From NCBI GenBank assembly GCA_022495005.1, contig JAGYXB010000018.1:62001-126000 (forward strand): DNA of 64,000 bases, read 5' to 3'. Below, piece after piece: positions 35,225 to 47,744 of the stretch; position 1 is the first letter of the stretch; each line of letters starts with the position of its first letter. This stretch comes from Rhyacophila brunnea. Lineage: Eukaryota > Arthropoda > Insecta > Trichoptera > Rhyacophilidae. Made by a program: the position numbers and the translations under genes. A model generated the notes under the pieces. It did no database searches and was not told where the DNA came from. It worked only from the letters and a program-made list of their open reading frames with translations.

Positions 35225-36989
35225 TATTTTTGATTTATATGCAATGCATTAAATGCTTCCAACGGAGAGAACATTTTTATATAAATACCAATTTAGTCCC
35301 ACTAGCATAATTAGTATTCAATCTTTATGATCTGTGCATGTCAATATTATTAAAATACATTTCCAATCATCCTCATTATATGTTTGACTTGGCTTTCCAT
35401 ACTATGTTAAAACTCAAAAACTAATCGACGAAAATTTATCGATGAAACGTGCGTGGCTTTTTGACTATAATTATAAAAATAACTTAGTGTACTTAAATCT
35501 TGATTTTTAGTATTTTAAAATTGTATGAAGTGATGTAGAAAAGCCCGTGCCTAGAAATCGAACCATAATTATTAATGCGAATCCATATTTAACGTGGTCA
35601 TGGAAAATTTATTGATAGTTTTTAATATACTTTTATAGACCGACACTGATGTGAAAATAGTTATACCCCTCCCCCCAAACTATGAAATTGATTCAATATC
35701 GTTGGATTAATTGTAAATATTTTTTTATCGCTTCAACTGAATGAGAAAAAAAAGTAAAAGAAACTTATTTTCTGGATTTTGATTGATTATTAAAATATAA
35801 TGTTTTTTATCGTGAATAACAATGGGGAATTAATATGCTATGTAACTATTCTAACAGATTCCGTTGTAGGACGCATTAAATAATATTTATATTCAAAACA
35901 TTATTTGGTTCCATTTTATTTCTATTATTACATTCATTATTGGGTTATATAAGACTTTATAATATACTATGTAAAAGATTTTTAATTTATACATTCAATA
36001 CTTGTAAAAAAGGCTGAAACAAATACGTTTCGTTCGAGCCAATGTTTCCGAGAGCGAAACGGAAAACTGGAATCAATTAGACTCTTGTTTTCCCATAACC
36101 TTGGATTTGTTTTTAAACATTTATTTTTATTCGCTTATGCAGACAATTACTTTGATTAAACTGTTTTTATTTTGTTTAATACAGAAGTCTATGTTTTATA
36201 ATCTTTTTATCACGATTTACATTGTAATCTAGACTGGACAACGTGGATATAAATTCAACCTATGTGACCTGTGGGGAAAGAATACTGACACGATTTTTAT
36301 ATTAAATTCCTAATAAAGAACACAATATTATATTACAAGACTTCAATTGTGTTGCATTTATATTATGCATTTTATTGGTTTATATTGTGTGAGTTATTTA
36401 AAAGGTTAATATATTAATATATACTAGGGCCAAGTTGTTATGTGAAGGTCGAAAATGAATAATTTGGGATATCTTCGTATGCTATTATTAATAATCTGTA
36501 GACTAGAAAATACGTGTACGTAATTATGCTATATTAGATGTTAATATTAAGTACATGACCAAATAAAATAAATCAATATCTTAATTAGTATTTTTGTAAA
36601 CGTTACCGTATTAAAATTATTGAAATTAAAGTCATATATTCGATACATCAGATTTCCCTGGTTATAGCACATTTTCAATATTTTATTTTGTCAACACAAG
36701 ATACAATACAATAATATTAAAAGTTTGCAATTTTGTTACTTTGGAGAAATTATTTCAGTATTTTCCGTGATATATGTATGTATTTTATGACATTTTATCC
36801 AACGGCCTAATCTATCCCTTTTTAAATTCCTCATAAACTGTAATGTATATAGGCCTTTATTTACTCACCGAAAGAGTGAGCATAGTAATTTACCTTATTG
36901 GTAAGTATATATTTTTATTTATATTATAATGTACACATCAAGTGACTATAATATCTTGAAAATCAATAATTTGAAAACATCTCATGCAT
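35225..36989. other. AT-rich DNA, small hairpin only
   Basis: CGTTTCG at 36026-36032 pairs with CGAAACG at 36055-36061. A weak B-box complement near 35555 (GAAATCGAACC) could be a worn SINE head. Otherwise nothing recognised. Confidence 0.35.
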
Positions 36990-37125
36990 ACACACACTAG
37001 AAAAAGTCTTTTTGTAGAAAAAAATACGACACCCAACAAGAATTGAACCTATAATCGCTGGGTTTGCGCCAGTGATATTTTTCAATTAAGTTACGAGCAT
37101 CCTACTTAATTTCGATGATTTTAAC
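36990..37125 (-). mobile_element. Family T fragment with tRNA-like head
   Basis: The inverted head contains AAGAATTGAACC (B-box complement), preceded by AAAAAATACGACACCC, the family T junction between head and tail. Truncated on both sides. Confidence 0.65.
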
Positions 37126-37279
37126 TAGTAGTTGTTACATGAAATGATTATCCAATTCCGTTATAATGATGGCTATCGATACAAAAGATTTTTTATAGTG
37201 TGTATATGCATGAGCTATTTTCAAATTGTATATGTATGTATATATGGAATTTTACATTCCCAAATCTTGTGTCTTTTGC

Positions 37280-37826
37280 TTAAGGGCCCACATGTTCAGC
37301 GTAGGTCAAAATGGAGCTTTTATGGTATTTTCAGAGCATAACCCTGGACATTGCTCAGACGTTGTAGATAATCAATATATATAATTTTTAAGCCTTATTA
37401 TCCTTTATTTTGACGCCCACGATGGCCGCGCGGCATAAGCGTTGGACTATAAAGCCGTGGGTCCCAGGTTCGAATCCTGGGTCTGGCAAGTACACATATT
37501 GTTTTTCAATTTGTGTGTCAGGGTATGGACCTAATAGGTTGAGCAAGTGGCTGACATCCATTTCTCGTAAAAAACAAAAATCTGTCAATACAAACCTCCA
37601 CTCTGTGGAGGCCCATATGATCCTATCAGGATCGGAAATGTGGTCGAAAAAAAATTTAAAATTATCCTTTATATTTATTTAAATGTTTTAAATAAACATA
37701 AAGGATAATAAGGCTCCAAAATAATATAATCAAATTATCTACAACATTTAAGGAATGTCCAGGGTTATGCTCTGAAAATACCATAAAATCTCCATTTTGA
37801 CCTACGCTGAGCATGTGGGCCGTTAA
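37280..37826. mobile_element. TTAA-flanked palindromic MITE (family P2-like), interrupted by SINE-B
   Basis: The element spans 37284-37822 between TTAA at 37280-37283 and 37823-37826. Both ends read inward GGGCCCACATG or GGCCCACATG, then TTCAGCGTAGGTCAAAATGG or its near mirror. Arms of about 125 bp run to AAGCCTTATTATCCTTTAT at left and its mirror at right. Removing the SINE leaves a nearly perfect palindrome of about 275 bp. The outer arm sequence is related to the GGGGGGACATGCTCG end of the 680 bp element at 20.4 kb. Confidence 0.85.
37397..37672 (+). mobile_element. SINE-B copy with 12 bp target duplication
   Basis: ATTATCCTTTAT occurs at 37397-37408 and again at 37661-37672, bracketing a SINE-B (37409-37660). 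The head GATGGCCGCGCGGCATAAGC has B-box GGTTCGAATCCTGGG. The body includes TTGAGCAAGTGGCTGACATC and ends with TGATCCTATCAGGATCGG and an A-rich tail. A 12 bp duplication plus an A-rich 3' end is what LINE-driven retroposition leaves. Because it splits a TTAA MITE, the SINE is the younger insertion. Confidence 0.9.
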
Positions 37827-39844
37827 TAAAAATAAATAGTTTATTAAACTATAATATCTCTTAAAACACTATTTAATGTAAGTATTTGCATTCTATATTT
37901 TATTTATTGATTTAATGGTTCCACGCCTAGTTTTTACCAGTAAAATTGTATCTAAAGGTTGTCACTGGACAGTAACGATTAATTTTACGCTGCGCCGGCT
38001 AACAATCGATAAGCATCGTCAGTTTATACGGTGGCGAGGTTTGTTTGAGTGTAAAGCTACGAATCACGAAACCCAGTATACACCTTTGTAAAGCACATTC
38101 TACTGTTAAGCGATTGTATCATGTCATTATGTAGGAATTAGACGAGATTTTAATAAAATAATATTGGTTATAATAAATACCGGATCTAGGCATTAAATAA
38201 TAAATATTGTGTTACAAGCTAGATTACCTCATCAAAAAATAGCAATTATATTCAATGAGTTTTTAGACCATACCTAAAGAAAATCAAGAAGTTGCAGAAT
38301 AATTTTTGTATGCTTGAATATTAGTAACAATAGAATAAATATATCTGCAATGATACTATTACTTTTAGTAAGAATAAACAAATAATTTCAGTTAAGTAAT
38401 CATATTTTCTTTACATGATTATTTATTTAATTAATAATGATGGTTAATTTTATTGTATAAACTATTTAAAACGTTTTAATCTGAATGTAATTCTGTAAAA
38501 TAAATTCCAGAGAATGTGTGTGAAGCACAAATGAATGTGCAATTTGATTATAGATAATTTAAGAATACGAAGCTTTTTTTCAGCTTTGTTTTCATAATAT
38601 CTGTACATAGATAATATTTAGCCTCTGTATTATTAGAAAAGGTTTTTTCTTGGTAAATTGGAATATCTTTGATAATATTCTATTTTATACTATTTGAGCA
38701 TTTATGTTAACTCTAATATTATTGTTTAGTCCATGTTTATGTATGTTTTAACTAACTTAAAGTTAATTTAACTTACCTCATTTATGACAGCGTACCATTT
38801 AATATTGTGGAAATAAATCTTAACCATTTTAATTTATATAAATTAATTTCTAAACTATATTATGTTTCGTATGCCAAACACAAGAAAACCTTGAATTCCA
38901 AGAAAAGAAAAGACATAACGGTAGCAAATAATAGTCATTGGAAGGAGGTTAAGTGTTAACTATTCATTCTCATAATTATGTCATACTTGCTAAATTTACA
39001 TATATGCAAATATCATTGATATTATATAACTATTGATGAATGAACATACTTATGACAACGATACACAAAATCGATAAAATGTTACAAACATGCTATTAAT
39101 AAATATAGAAGTAGGTGAAGAATTTTAATCGTTTTTTTTTTAAACAAGTTTATATTATTTTATAAGAGATAATCATATTACAACTAATATTTCAAATATT
39201 ACCATTTTATGGTATACATACTCACTTACGTTAAATTGTTGTTAATTTTAAATTATTCAAATTATCATACTAAGCTATCGAATAGTCCGATCGAGTTTAA
39301 TTTTGATAATCGTTCGATATTATGGTGTCATCGATTTTATTTTTTTATTATTTCATGATTTTATTAGCCCTTTATATATTCAACAAAAATGGTGTTGTAT
39401 TGGTTATATTGTTTTTTAATGTATCGGAGTGATTTAAAATATACTATGTTTTTTTAGTTAGGTTACGTTCATATTATTATAAGTTATAATATTTATGATG
39501 TAAACAATGGTCAAGTGTATTTGTTTTATTTTTAGATTGTTTCGTATATTTCCACAATGATGCGGTAATGTTACGTTGGACCTTTAATTAAAATTTTACT
39601 GACAGCACAGGCAGCGTAATTAAAAAAAACACGCAACTCCCTCAATGTATTATAGAGTAGTGTTTTATGGATTTAAATAGAAAAACTGCTTTCTACTGAG
39701 TACGAGTATGCCCATAGATTATAAACTAATATACTTTAACCGCGATGATACTGCTAATAATCTGGCGTGAGGAACTCCCTCCAAATTTCGGATCAACAAA
39801 GTGAGATAAATCCACGGAAGTGTAGCATGTCTGAACCAAGCCCA
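37827..39844. other. No gene recognised
   Basis: Mostly AT-rich. 37960-38060 is richer in G and C with no repeat match in the window. A minus-strand frame enters at the right edge and is broken by the next MITE (see 39720-40390). Confidence 0.35.
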
Positions 39845-40390
39845 AAGCCCAAAGGTTACATGTAAGTTGTACGTATGCAATTCATCGTGGGACACTTATT
39901 CGTACGCCGCAGTACGTGAAACATGAGTTCGTATAATATTTTATCAAATGACGAGTTCTTCGTCGAACATTTCACCGTGGAATACATTTGTACGTATCTT
40001 ACAAAATGCGGCGATAGTTTGCAAATAGTACTGTTCTAATTAGATTAACCCTAACCTAACCTCACCTAACCTAGTAAAGACATCATCACATGTTGTAGCA
40101 TACGTACAAATATACTCCACGGTGAAATGTTCAATGAAGAACTCGTCATTTGATTAAATGTTATACGAACTCATGTTTCATGTACTGCGGCGCACGAATA
40201 AGTATCATACGGTGAACTGTTTACGTACAAATTTCCGGATACGAAGCCCAAAGGGCATTCCATATATCCTTATCTTATTGTTATGCTGCATTAGTAGGAC
40301 ATAAAAAAATCTCCACTTGTTATTAACCAAGCCGAACCGTAGGCTATTGCATGGATTAATGTTTTGCAGGTTTTTCTGTGACTTGTTTTG
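39720..40390 (-). pseudogene. Unknown minus-strand frame split by a MITE
   Basis: Right of the MITE the minus frame from about 40393 reads through QNINPCNSLRFGLVNNKWRF to IYGMPFGL. The sequence on the other side continues in frame, after removal of one duplication and the MITE, as GSDMLHFRGFISL to a stop. I do not recognise the family. It may be an old mobile-element or gene fragment, and the open frame may be chance. Confidence 0.25.
39845..40254. mobile_element. Palindromic MITE with telomere-like loop, copy 1 (11 bp TSD)
   Basis: The element spans 39856-40243 (388 bp), flanked by AAGCCCAAAGG at 39845-39855 and 40244-40254. The arms, about 150-170 bp, are close inverted repeats with CACTTATTCGTACGCCGCAG, ACGAGTTCTTCG and TTTCACCGTGGAATACAT and their mirrors. 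The loop holds CCCTAACCTAACCTCACCTA (about 40049), a short CCTAA run like the insect telomere repeat TTAGG. A 9-11 bp duplication suggests a Mutator-like element, but this is inference. No coding frame. Confidence 0.8.
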
Positions 40391-41179
40391 CAATTTTATT
40401 TTTTTTATGTATTTTTTAACTTATTTTTTACCATTGCCATTTTAATAACATAAGTATATATATATTATTTGTTTTATCATAGGTAAATATATAAAAAAAT
40501 AAGTATGTCGGTTTGTTCACTTCCAATGATACATTATACGAAAGCAGTGCATTGAAATACAAAGTAGAAACTGATTTTTCTTTACAATATTGACAGGCTG
40601 TATATAATTTACATTTTTTTTCTTTATGTCAGCACATAGGTACATCAATTTCTTTACCGTTCTTAATAACTTTACTACCGAACGCTTGCACTACGACGCA
40701 AACAAAAAACAAACATAACCTACAATAATTATGATTACGAAAATATTTCAAAATAATACGTACTATAAAATCGTACAAAAATTATTAATACAAGTGGCAA
40801 GAGTTGTATCACCTATCTTGTGGTAAATTGACAAAAAATGAAAAAACAGAATGATAAAGAAAAAACACATTTCGAATGTTGTGCACTTCAAGCTTACGCA
40901 TTACATGCAATGCCAGGTGCAAAACTCTATCACCAATGAAATCGAGCGTAGAATATACATTTAGTTCCGATACGAATTTTGGCTCAGACTATTTCCATTA
41001 CGTAATATTATTACATTGTTACTAGTCGCCTACAGTAATTATTATTCTAGAGTGTTTTACCTTATATAACTTTTTATTTCAATAAGTAGGAATAGTTTTC
41101 CAAATTAAAAAAAACCTACTTATATGTAAATGTATTTTTTATAAATATTGGTTATCCATTGAATATCCAAACGAATACA
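40255..41179. other. AT-rich DNA, nothing more recognised
   Basis: No gene or repeat boundary beyond the split frame noted at 39720-40390. Confidence 0.35.
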
Positions 41180-41437
41180 CCAACCAGACAACCGATCTCA
41201 AGTGTTGAATAATATGGGATAAACTTAAACACGTGTCAAGAATCCGTAAGTTTTTCCTCTGTTCTGATAACTGCTCTTGGTTTATGCACTGATGCTCATT
41301 CAATATTGATGTATTTGAAGGTTGCAACACACACTATTGAACGTCTATAATGTGTTGTTAATTTTCATAGGACACCCACAAATATAGTGAATTGGGTATG
41401 TCCTATCTGAATTATATGTATTAATCTGTTCTGTGAC
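41180..41437 (+). repeat. Repeat U, copy 1
   Basis: Shares about 250 bp with 47745-48011, including TTCAATATTGATGTATTTGA, AGGTTGCAACACACACTATT and ATGTATTAATCTGTTCT at the right end. The common, abrupt right end looks like a retroposon 3' end or an element border. No coding frame. Confidence 0.65.
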
Positions 41438-41635
41438 ACCAATTATTAGAAGTAGTAGTAATAATAATAAATAGAATAATTAGTAGCATTATTATATAAT
41501 ACTATATACTGATATCTTCTTTATTTTATGAAAGTTTCCGAACCAAGAGGGAATCCGTCGGGGATTTATTTTATCTTCTCAAATATATTTTTAATAATAT
41601 ATTATATAATGAAGTTAATATAATGGGGAGAGCCC

Positions 41636-42260
41636 TAGATCATTGGTGGCATAAGAGTTAGTGGCCATAATATAAATAATTTAGATTTGCAGATAATACT
41701 ACGCTAATCACTGTGGTTGAATGAGAACTCACAGAGTTGCTACACCGGGTAGAGGAAGAAAGTTGCCATCCGGTCTCCTTAAAAACAAGACCAAGTTAAT
41801 CGTTATCGATCGGGGTAACCTTCTACTAACAGCTAGTATGCTCCAAATTTTTAAAACAGTGAACGCATTTGTATATCTGGGATCGACCGTTGGTGGAAAA
41901 ATTGGATGTAAAGCAGAAATAAGAAAGCGCACACAGATTTCTAAAAATGTGGTTACGCGTCTTTCCATTATAATATGGAATAATCGAAGAATTTCAATTG
42001 CCTCAAAAATCATAGTTTTGTATGGTGTAGAGTTATGGATTCTTCATATTTCTTGGACAGAGCATAAGATAAACCAGTCAATCATCCAGAGATTCCATAT
42101 AAAGAGAATGTAGTCAATAATATGTTTAAGACGCATTCTGCAGTTTTTTGGACGTATTATTCAGCGTGGACTGAATTATCTGGAGAGACTTATGGTTTTG
42201 GGTAGTCGACAGGAAAGGCGAAGCACAGGAAGAGAGTCAATAAAAGGAGTGGAGAGACTT
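41636..42260 (+). pseudogene. LINE reverse-transcriptase fragment, catalytic Asp lost
   Basis: An upstream frame reads IRVSGHNINNL. After a shift comes FADNTTLITVV, where the reverse-transcriptase catalytic box is normally (F/Y)ADD; the second Asp is Asn here. The main frame (41721-42113) continues with RGNLLLTASMLQIFKTVNAF, VYLGSTVGG, AEIRKRTQISKNV and YGVELWIL, followed after a stop by RRILQFFGRIIQRGLNYLER and GKxR-type tail residues. The order matches the second half of an insect LINE reverse transcriptase. The N-terminal endonuclease is missing. Dead by stop, shift and active-site loss. Confidence 0.85.
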
Positions 42261-44339
42261 GGTCGCTCAAAAGATGACTAAATTTAAACCTTTTGGAAAC
42301 GACCAAGAAGAGAGAAGAGACATCTTTTAATACACGTGAATACAAAATAAAATAGTATTGAATTAAAACTATATTAATTAAAGTCCGCTTTCTTGACCGT
42401 CGGGTATAGAACATTATTTTATATTATTTGTCAAAATGGTTTTGCGTCCTTTTTATGCTTATATTTATACTTATTTTGGAATGGTGTTTAAATTTTGATA
42501 AGGTAATTTTTATTCTTTAAATTCATATTTTGCTAGTAACTCTGTAGGCTGAAGTGTATATTACAATAATTGTGCATCCAAAACACAATATTTATGTAAC
42601 AAATTTTAAATATCATTTCAAAAGAATTGGAAATATACACGAAGCAGGTTTTACAACATAGTAAAACGGTCCGTAAAAATTCCATGCCGTTACAAATGAA
42701 AATAGTCAATTTGTCAAATGTATAATTATATTGTTTAATATTTGCGACGAAGAATTTTCTTGTCGAATAATCGTTGAGACATGCCTGGTTTATAGGAATA
42801 TTTAAAGGTCGACGAACATATATCCGTATATAATATATATACGTATTATCAAATAACATAGTAAAAAATAATTTTATAGTATCAATACTCCAGCAAATTT
42901 AATTAATTAAAGAGTGTCTCTCGAGAACTCTTAATTTTATAGAAATATATTTAGGTAACTTGTAATATAGTTAGGTACTAAAAATCTAAAATCGTTATAC
43001 TGTAATTTTACCACGTCAACGCCAATTCAGTTAATAAAACAATGTTGTTAATCTACCCCATTAATTATCATAATATACAGTACAAAGTATTTTTTACTAT
43101 ACAAACTAGAATAAAACATTGGAACATTTTTTTTCTAAATTTACCTCGTTTACCTTATCGCTAAAATAATGGTTATTTATACTCGTAAAACTTTATTTAA
43201 AATACCTAGTAAATAATTTGTAAAACCAATGAAAGTTATCAAGATTTCACAAAAATTAACATATTGCACGTTTATTTGATACTACCATTATTTTGCAAGA
43301 ATATTCATGGAATCACTGAATCGAGAACACAATTTTTGAGTAAAGAATGTACCTAGATGAATGTAACATAAGAAATTATAATTATTAAAAAAAATGTTGA
43401 TGAAATTTGCAAACACAAAAATTTAAATAACATTTTTGTGGTATTTGGTTAAAAATTGTAATGCAAATTTTAATGAACGAATATAGTCAGCAAGGTAGTA
43501 AAAGAAATTTACTAAATTAAAATTTTATTTATATATAATATATGCTTATAAAATTAATAATTTATTTAATAAGCAGGAAACCATTAATCATTTTGTTAGA
43601 TTTTTTATCTTCACATAGCACTGCATTTATTATGATAAAATAATAAAAAATAAAATTACTTTCTTACTTTATAAAGAGTCACGCGAAGAATATATTATAA
43701 TTTAAATATTTATATTATTAGGTACACTTGACTCACCAATATGTATACTACTAAATCAGTAGTTTTAATGAGACTGTTTATTGTAGTTTATACAAATAAT
43801 AATCATGTAAATATCATGTAGTTAACATAAATCATATTTCAATTCTAATGGATTTAAGTTTTGTACTATTTCATTCGAGTACTTAAATTCAAATAAATCC
43901 ATTAGAATTTAAATTCAAATTCCATCATGGTGGATAGTATTAATATTAAATCATATTTCTATTTTATTAAGCACTATTAATATTTTCATATATATTTATT
44001 CCAATCTAACAATATAACACCAATAATATTTCTAGTATCATCAGAGGATCCCCATTATCCCCCCTTTATCTCCATAAATATTATGATGGTCGCAGCAATA
44101 TTTAACTTAATTGATATATGACATGAATATTGAATTGATTATAACTTATTCATATCTTTGTTATATTATGTGGATTCTTTTTAATTTACTTATAAAAATA
44201 TAGTGTTTGATACTACACCTAATAGTTCAAGTTTAGTGTACTTTGACTGAGTATACTGAGGTATAATTTAATCAAAGTGCCATGGGATACAGGAACACGG
44301 AGAATTAACAAAAATATATGATTCTGATTAATTTACATA
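42261..44339. other. Long AT-rich stretch with one short hairpin
   Basis: AATTCTAATGGATTT (43841-43855) pairs perfectly with AAATCCATTAGAATT (43895-43909), loop 39 bases. Short minus frames are present but carry no motif. No gene supported. Confidence 0.4.
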
Positions 44340-44520
44340 CAATATTTAAAAATAAAGCTAAAATAATACGGACATACTAAGCTATGTGAAAAGATCTACA
44401 CGTCCGCAATAAGACGCAGCATTTAAAAAATGTATAGTTGGCCTTTGCGTCCACCAGATTGGATGGCCCAATGGGTTCAACAGATAGTTAGTTGGACCGA
44501 CTTAGGCATCTCTTCTCTTT
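44340..44520 (+). repeat. Repeat V, copy 1
   Basis: Shares ATACGGACATAC, CGTCCGCAATAAGACGC and GATTGGATGGCCC with 46560-46705 (inverted) and 54918-55055. In the other two copies it lies within 100-200 bp of fragments of one LINE family, so it may be part of that LINE or a common neighbour. Confidence 0.6.
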
Positions 44521-45108
44521 TGTAGAAAATTTTCTGACATTTCCAGAGTGTTTTGAATCTTGTAGTTCTCCGACACGTAGACAAGTCTAAACTCAAAGAG
44601 CTTGGCAGCAAATTCACCGTATCCAGTAAAGAATTGACTGAATACTACAACCATTTTACGTTATTAGTTGTAATGTCAGTTACTTTTAAAGAGCTATTGT
44701 AGCAGATACAAAACATTCAGTCAATTCACTTAACGCCAATTTATTTCTGGTTGATAAGTTTATAATGTTATTTCGTAACTTTAAATAGTAACTAGATTTC
44801 TGATCAGAGATAGATGTATTTTATTATTGTTATTTAAATTATGTTATCATTTCATGCGAAACATAATGTAGGTAGTTATTTGCAATCAATACTATCGAAA
44901 CTGCTGGTCGGTGTCCATCCGTGAAACTAGATTGTATTATATATCTTTATGGGCATGAGTGATCAACACACCATAGCAGTGGTAGCAGAGAATAGTGTTT
45001 TGATAATGTGATTTTATATAAAGCAATAAATAATTGATCTGTCACGTGAAATATATTGCCAAAATTTTCAGCAACAAAAATAATTATAATATATATTTCG
45101 AGGTAACA
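44521..45108. other. No gene recognised
   Basis: Mixed AT-rich DNA, nothing supported. Confidence 0.35.
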
Positions 45109-45996
45109 TAACGACTGTAGAAAGGGAAAAAGACGTAAGCATCATCTCAAAATAGGCTTTATTGGATAATATTGTACACAATTAAATACACAATGTGCTC
45201 AAGCTCAAAGGATGTAAGCTACAAATGCCGATTTGAAATGTTAACTAGCATTTAAAAAAAAGATGAAGGAAGTGAAGTGGGGAAAACGACTTAACCATAG
45301 TTTTTGTTGGTTTTTCTTTAATTAACTCAATAATTAACATCAGTGGAATATCAAAACCAAATTTATTGTTATCGTGCACTTCATGGTTATGTATATTTTA
45401 CAACGTTTATTCTTAGCTCGTATTCTTATTTTTCCAGTGGTTGTTTGTCCGGTACAAATCTTGCAATCGATTTTTAACTAACTTCCCGACTAGCTAGACA
45501 TTTGAAATTTTTAGAATATATCAGAAATTGATGCCAATGCATTTTTTAATACTTTTAGCCATTTTTAAGTAGAATTGAATTCATTTTCAGTTAATTCTCT
45601 TTCGTATGGAAGGTTATTTCAGAAAAATCCGTAAAAAGTAAAAGACTATTATTGGTTGCTAAGGGGGTGGTCCTAGCAACTAAATTATTAATATACCTAT
45701 ACGTGCGTTACTATGGAAATTAAAATGAAATTTCAAAATGACATTTCTGTATTCTATATTTGTTTGTTTGTTTGTTTTTTATTTACTTCATATCTTGATA
45801 TGTACTTGTACAAGTTTGAGCATATTGAGCATAATAATTTAACAGAAAATTTAAAAACGTTGTATATAAAAAGTTCTTTTTATCTTGTAATTATTGTGTT
45901 TTAACTTTGACTGAAAACCATAAGAAAAACGATTTTATGTCTCCTGTAAAATTTGATTTGTCTGGATTACGTCCCTTTTTCTTTCTACAGTCGATA
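45109..45996. mobile_element. TA-flanked MITE interrupted by family M
   Basis: The left end ACGACTGTAGAAAGGGAAAA at 45111 matches the inverted right end TCGACTGTAGAAAGAAAAAG at 45994. TA is at 45109-45110 and 45995-45996. The box TCTCCTGTAAAATT is at 45940-45953, 41 bp from the right end. A family M copy (45398-45890) sits inside, so the outer element was about 390 bp before that insertion. Confidence 0.7.
45398..45890 (+). mobile_element. Family M MITE, nested copy
   Basis: A 493 bp copy starts TTACAACGTTTATTCTTAGC and ends TTATCTTGTAA, inserted in the TA-flanked MITE and therefore younger than it. It is the longest of the five copies here. A 63-codon frame inside is a read-through. Confidence 0.75.
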
Positions 45997-46559
45997 ATAT
46001 TGTCACCCCACTTCGAATTTTTATAAGGAAAAATGCATGTCGTGTAGCTCTCTCTATTTATTTCGCATTGTTATAATAACTATTAATCAACCGACTACTT
46101 GGAGTAATTCTAATAGTATCACATAATATGTCATATACATAAATGTCGGTTCAATTTTCAAACAAGAATAAGTAATTAAAAATAAAAACATGGCACACAC
46201 AACAAATTAGAACTGGGATAGCGAAAAAAAGGATATCTATTATTGTCATGTTAGTTTTTCATGTTTGTTATATTATATCTACAACTATCTTTGCAAAAAA
46301 AAATCTGAATCTCAATCGTAATTCAGTTGTTAACAATATGCGACAAAATAAATAGGTACCCACGTATATATTTATCTGTTTTTGAATACTGCTTTGAAAA
46401 TATATACCGAAATAAAAAAAAATCTAAATATAAATAGATCCGCAAGCTCATATAGATTATTGGCTTGGTTCTATTTAAATATACGTAATTAGGTAATACC
46501 TCCTAAAAACACCTTAAAAATATGGCGCCATACAGGGCTTACATTAATCGTAATCCATG

Positions 46560-46705
46560 GTAAAGTTGAGCTCACCGGGCCGTCCAACCTGATCGCCACG
46601 AAGCCCAAATATATTACATTAAAAAAAATGCGGAGTCTTATTGCGGACGTGACGATCTTTTTACATAGTTTTTTGTTTGTCCGTATTGTCTTAGCTTTTT
46701 TGTAT
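46560..46705 (-). repeat. Repeat V, copy 2 (inverted)
   Basis: Complement of the 44.4 kb copy: GCGTCTTATTGCGGACG-like and GTCCGTATTGTCTTAGC. It lies just left of a LINE 3' fragment. Confidence 0.6.
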
Positions 46706-46789
46706 ATTATATAATCATTAAATTCATTTATGGCTGCTAAGTTTCCGTGCCTTTTTTTAATTACGTCTTTCAGTAAACTCAGTCAAAGC

Positions 46790-46970
46790 TCACTTGAGAC
46801 CGTGGCGACCTCATACACAAGACTTGAGTATCTGCTCCTGAGACATTTCCAGGCGTAAAAAACTGCTGTTGCTTCACATCCAAACGTAGGGCCTCGTGAT
46901 ATGCTTGATTAAGACCAAATATGATGCGGGGCCGGTTAGTTTGGAGGGGTCCATGTTTGTGTTGTCATTC
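46790..46970 (+). mobile_element. LINE 3' untranslated fragment
   Basis: TGCTCCTGAGACATTTCCAG, TTTACGCC-like and GTAGGGCCTCGTGATA match, inverted or direct, the region 54300-54500, which follows the coding end of the LINE there. It is therefore from the same family. Only untranslated 3' sequence remains. Confidence 0.55.
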
Positions 46971-47414
46971 TGGCTTGTTCAGCTTTTAATGTGTATTTTT
47001 ACTTAATATCATAATTTTCATTCTTTGTAGATGCGGAAAAAGAAGGAAAAAAATATATTACCTTTTCTAAACAGATGCATAAATTGTTTTTAAGTAATCC
47101 GTAAACATAATACACCAATAAAATCTGCCCCGCACCACACCCGGTCTTAATAACGTTTCACATGTCACTGAGTTTTAATTTGAGCACCTTCAGATTGTAT
47201 GCCTATGAAAATGACTTGATAATGAGATAGACACTAATTATTAAAGTATGCTTGGACTGTGCTTAATAGACTTAAAACTATGAATTCTTGTGAGAAAAGG
47301 GAGAGCGAAATGAAATAATCATAGTAAAATAAAACTTAACTAGGTAAGTATGTCGAAAACTAATAAAAAACTGTGTGCATATACGTATTTTTAAACGAAA
47401 TCAAATTGACCTTT
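46971..47414. other. AT-rich DNA, nothing recognised
   Basis: No gene seen. Confidence 0.35.
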
Positions 47415-47672
47415 TGTCGCTGTAGGGTTGGTTTCCCGAATAGACCAAATGTTTAGGAGACGAAAAACAAATTTCATAATCCTATATTTAAATACATGGG
47501 GATATTTAAATTGTTATTTTTACAGGATATGAATGATGTATTCATTACCATTTCAAAGTAATTTAAAGAAAGGGATGGTTCTAGTCCAATTAGATACAAA
47601 AAACATTCTGCATTAAAAGGTCGATTTCGACAAAAACGGATATTCGGGAAACCAATCCTATAGCGACGCTTT
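47414..47672. mobile_element. MITE with GGTTGGTTTCCCGAATA ends
   Basis: The left GTCGCTGTAGGGTTGGTTTC, then CCGAATA, is mirrored at the right (CTATAGGATTGGTTTCCCGA in reverse). TA flanks the inner core on both sides. Length about 250 bp. Probably Tc1/mariner-like. It lacks the CTCTCCTGTAAAATT box seen in five others. Confidence 0.65.
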
Positions 47673-47744
47673 GTGGCGATGAGTTTAAGCCAGAGAACAC
47701 ATAATAATTATTGGAAACTGAAATACCTAACGGGTTTGGAGTAA

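Noticed and set aside
40049..40072. True telomere end
   Set aside because: Only about four CCTAA-like units inside a MITE loop, present in both copies, so it is interstitial.
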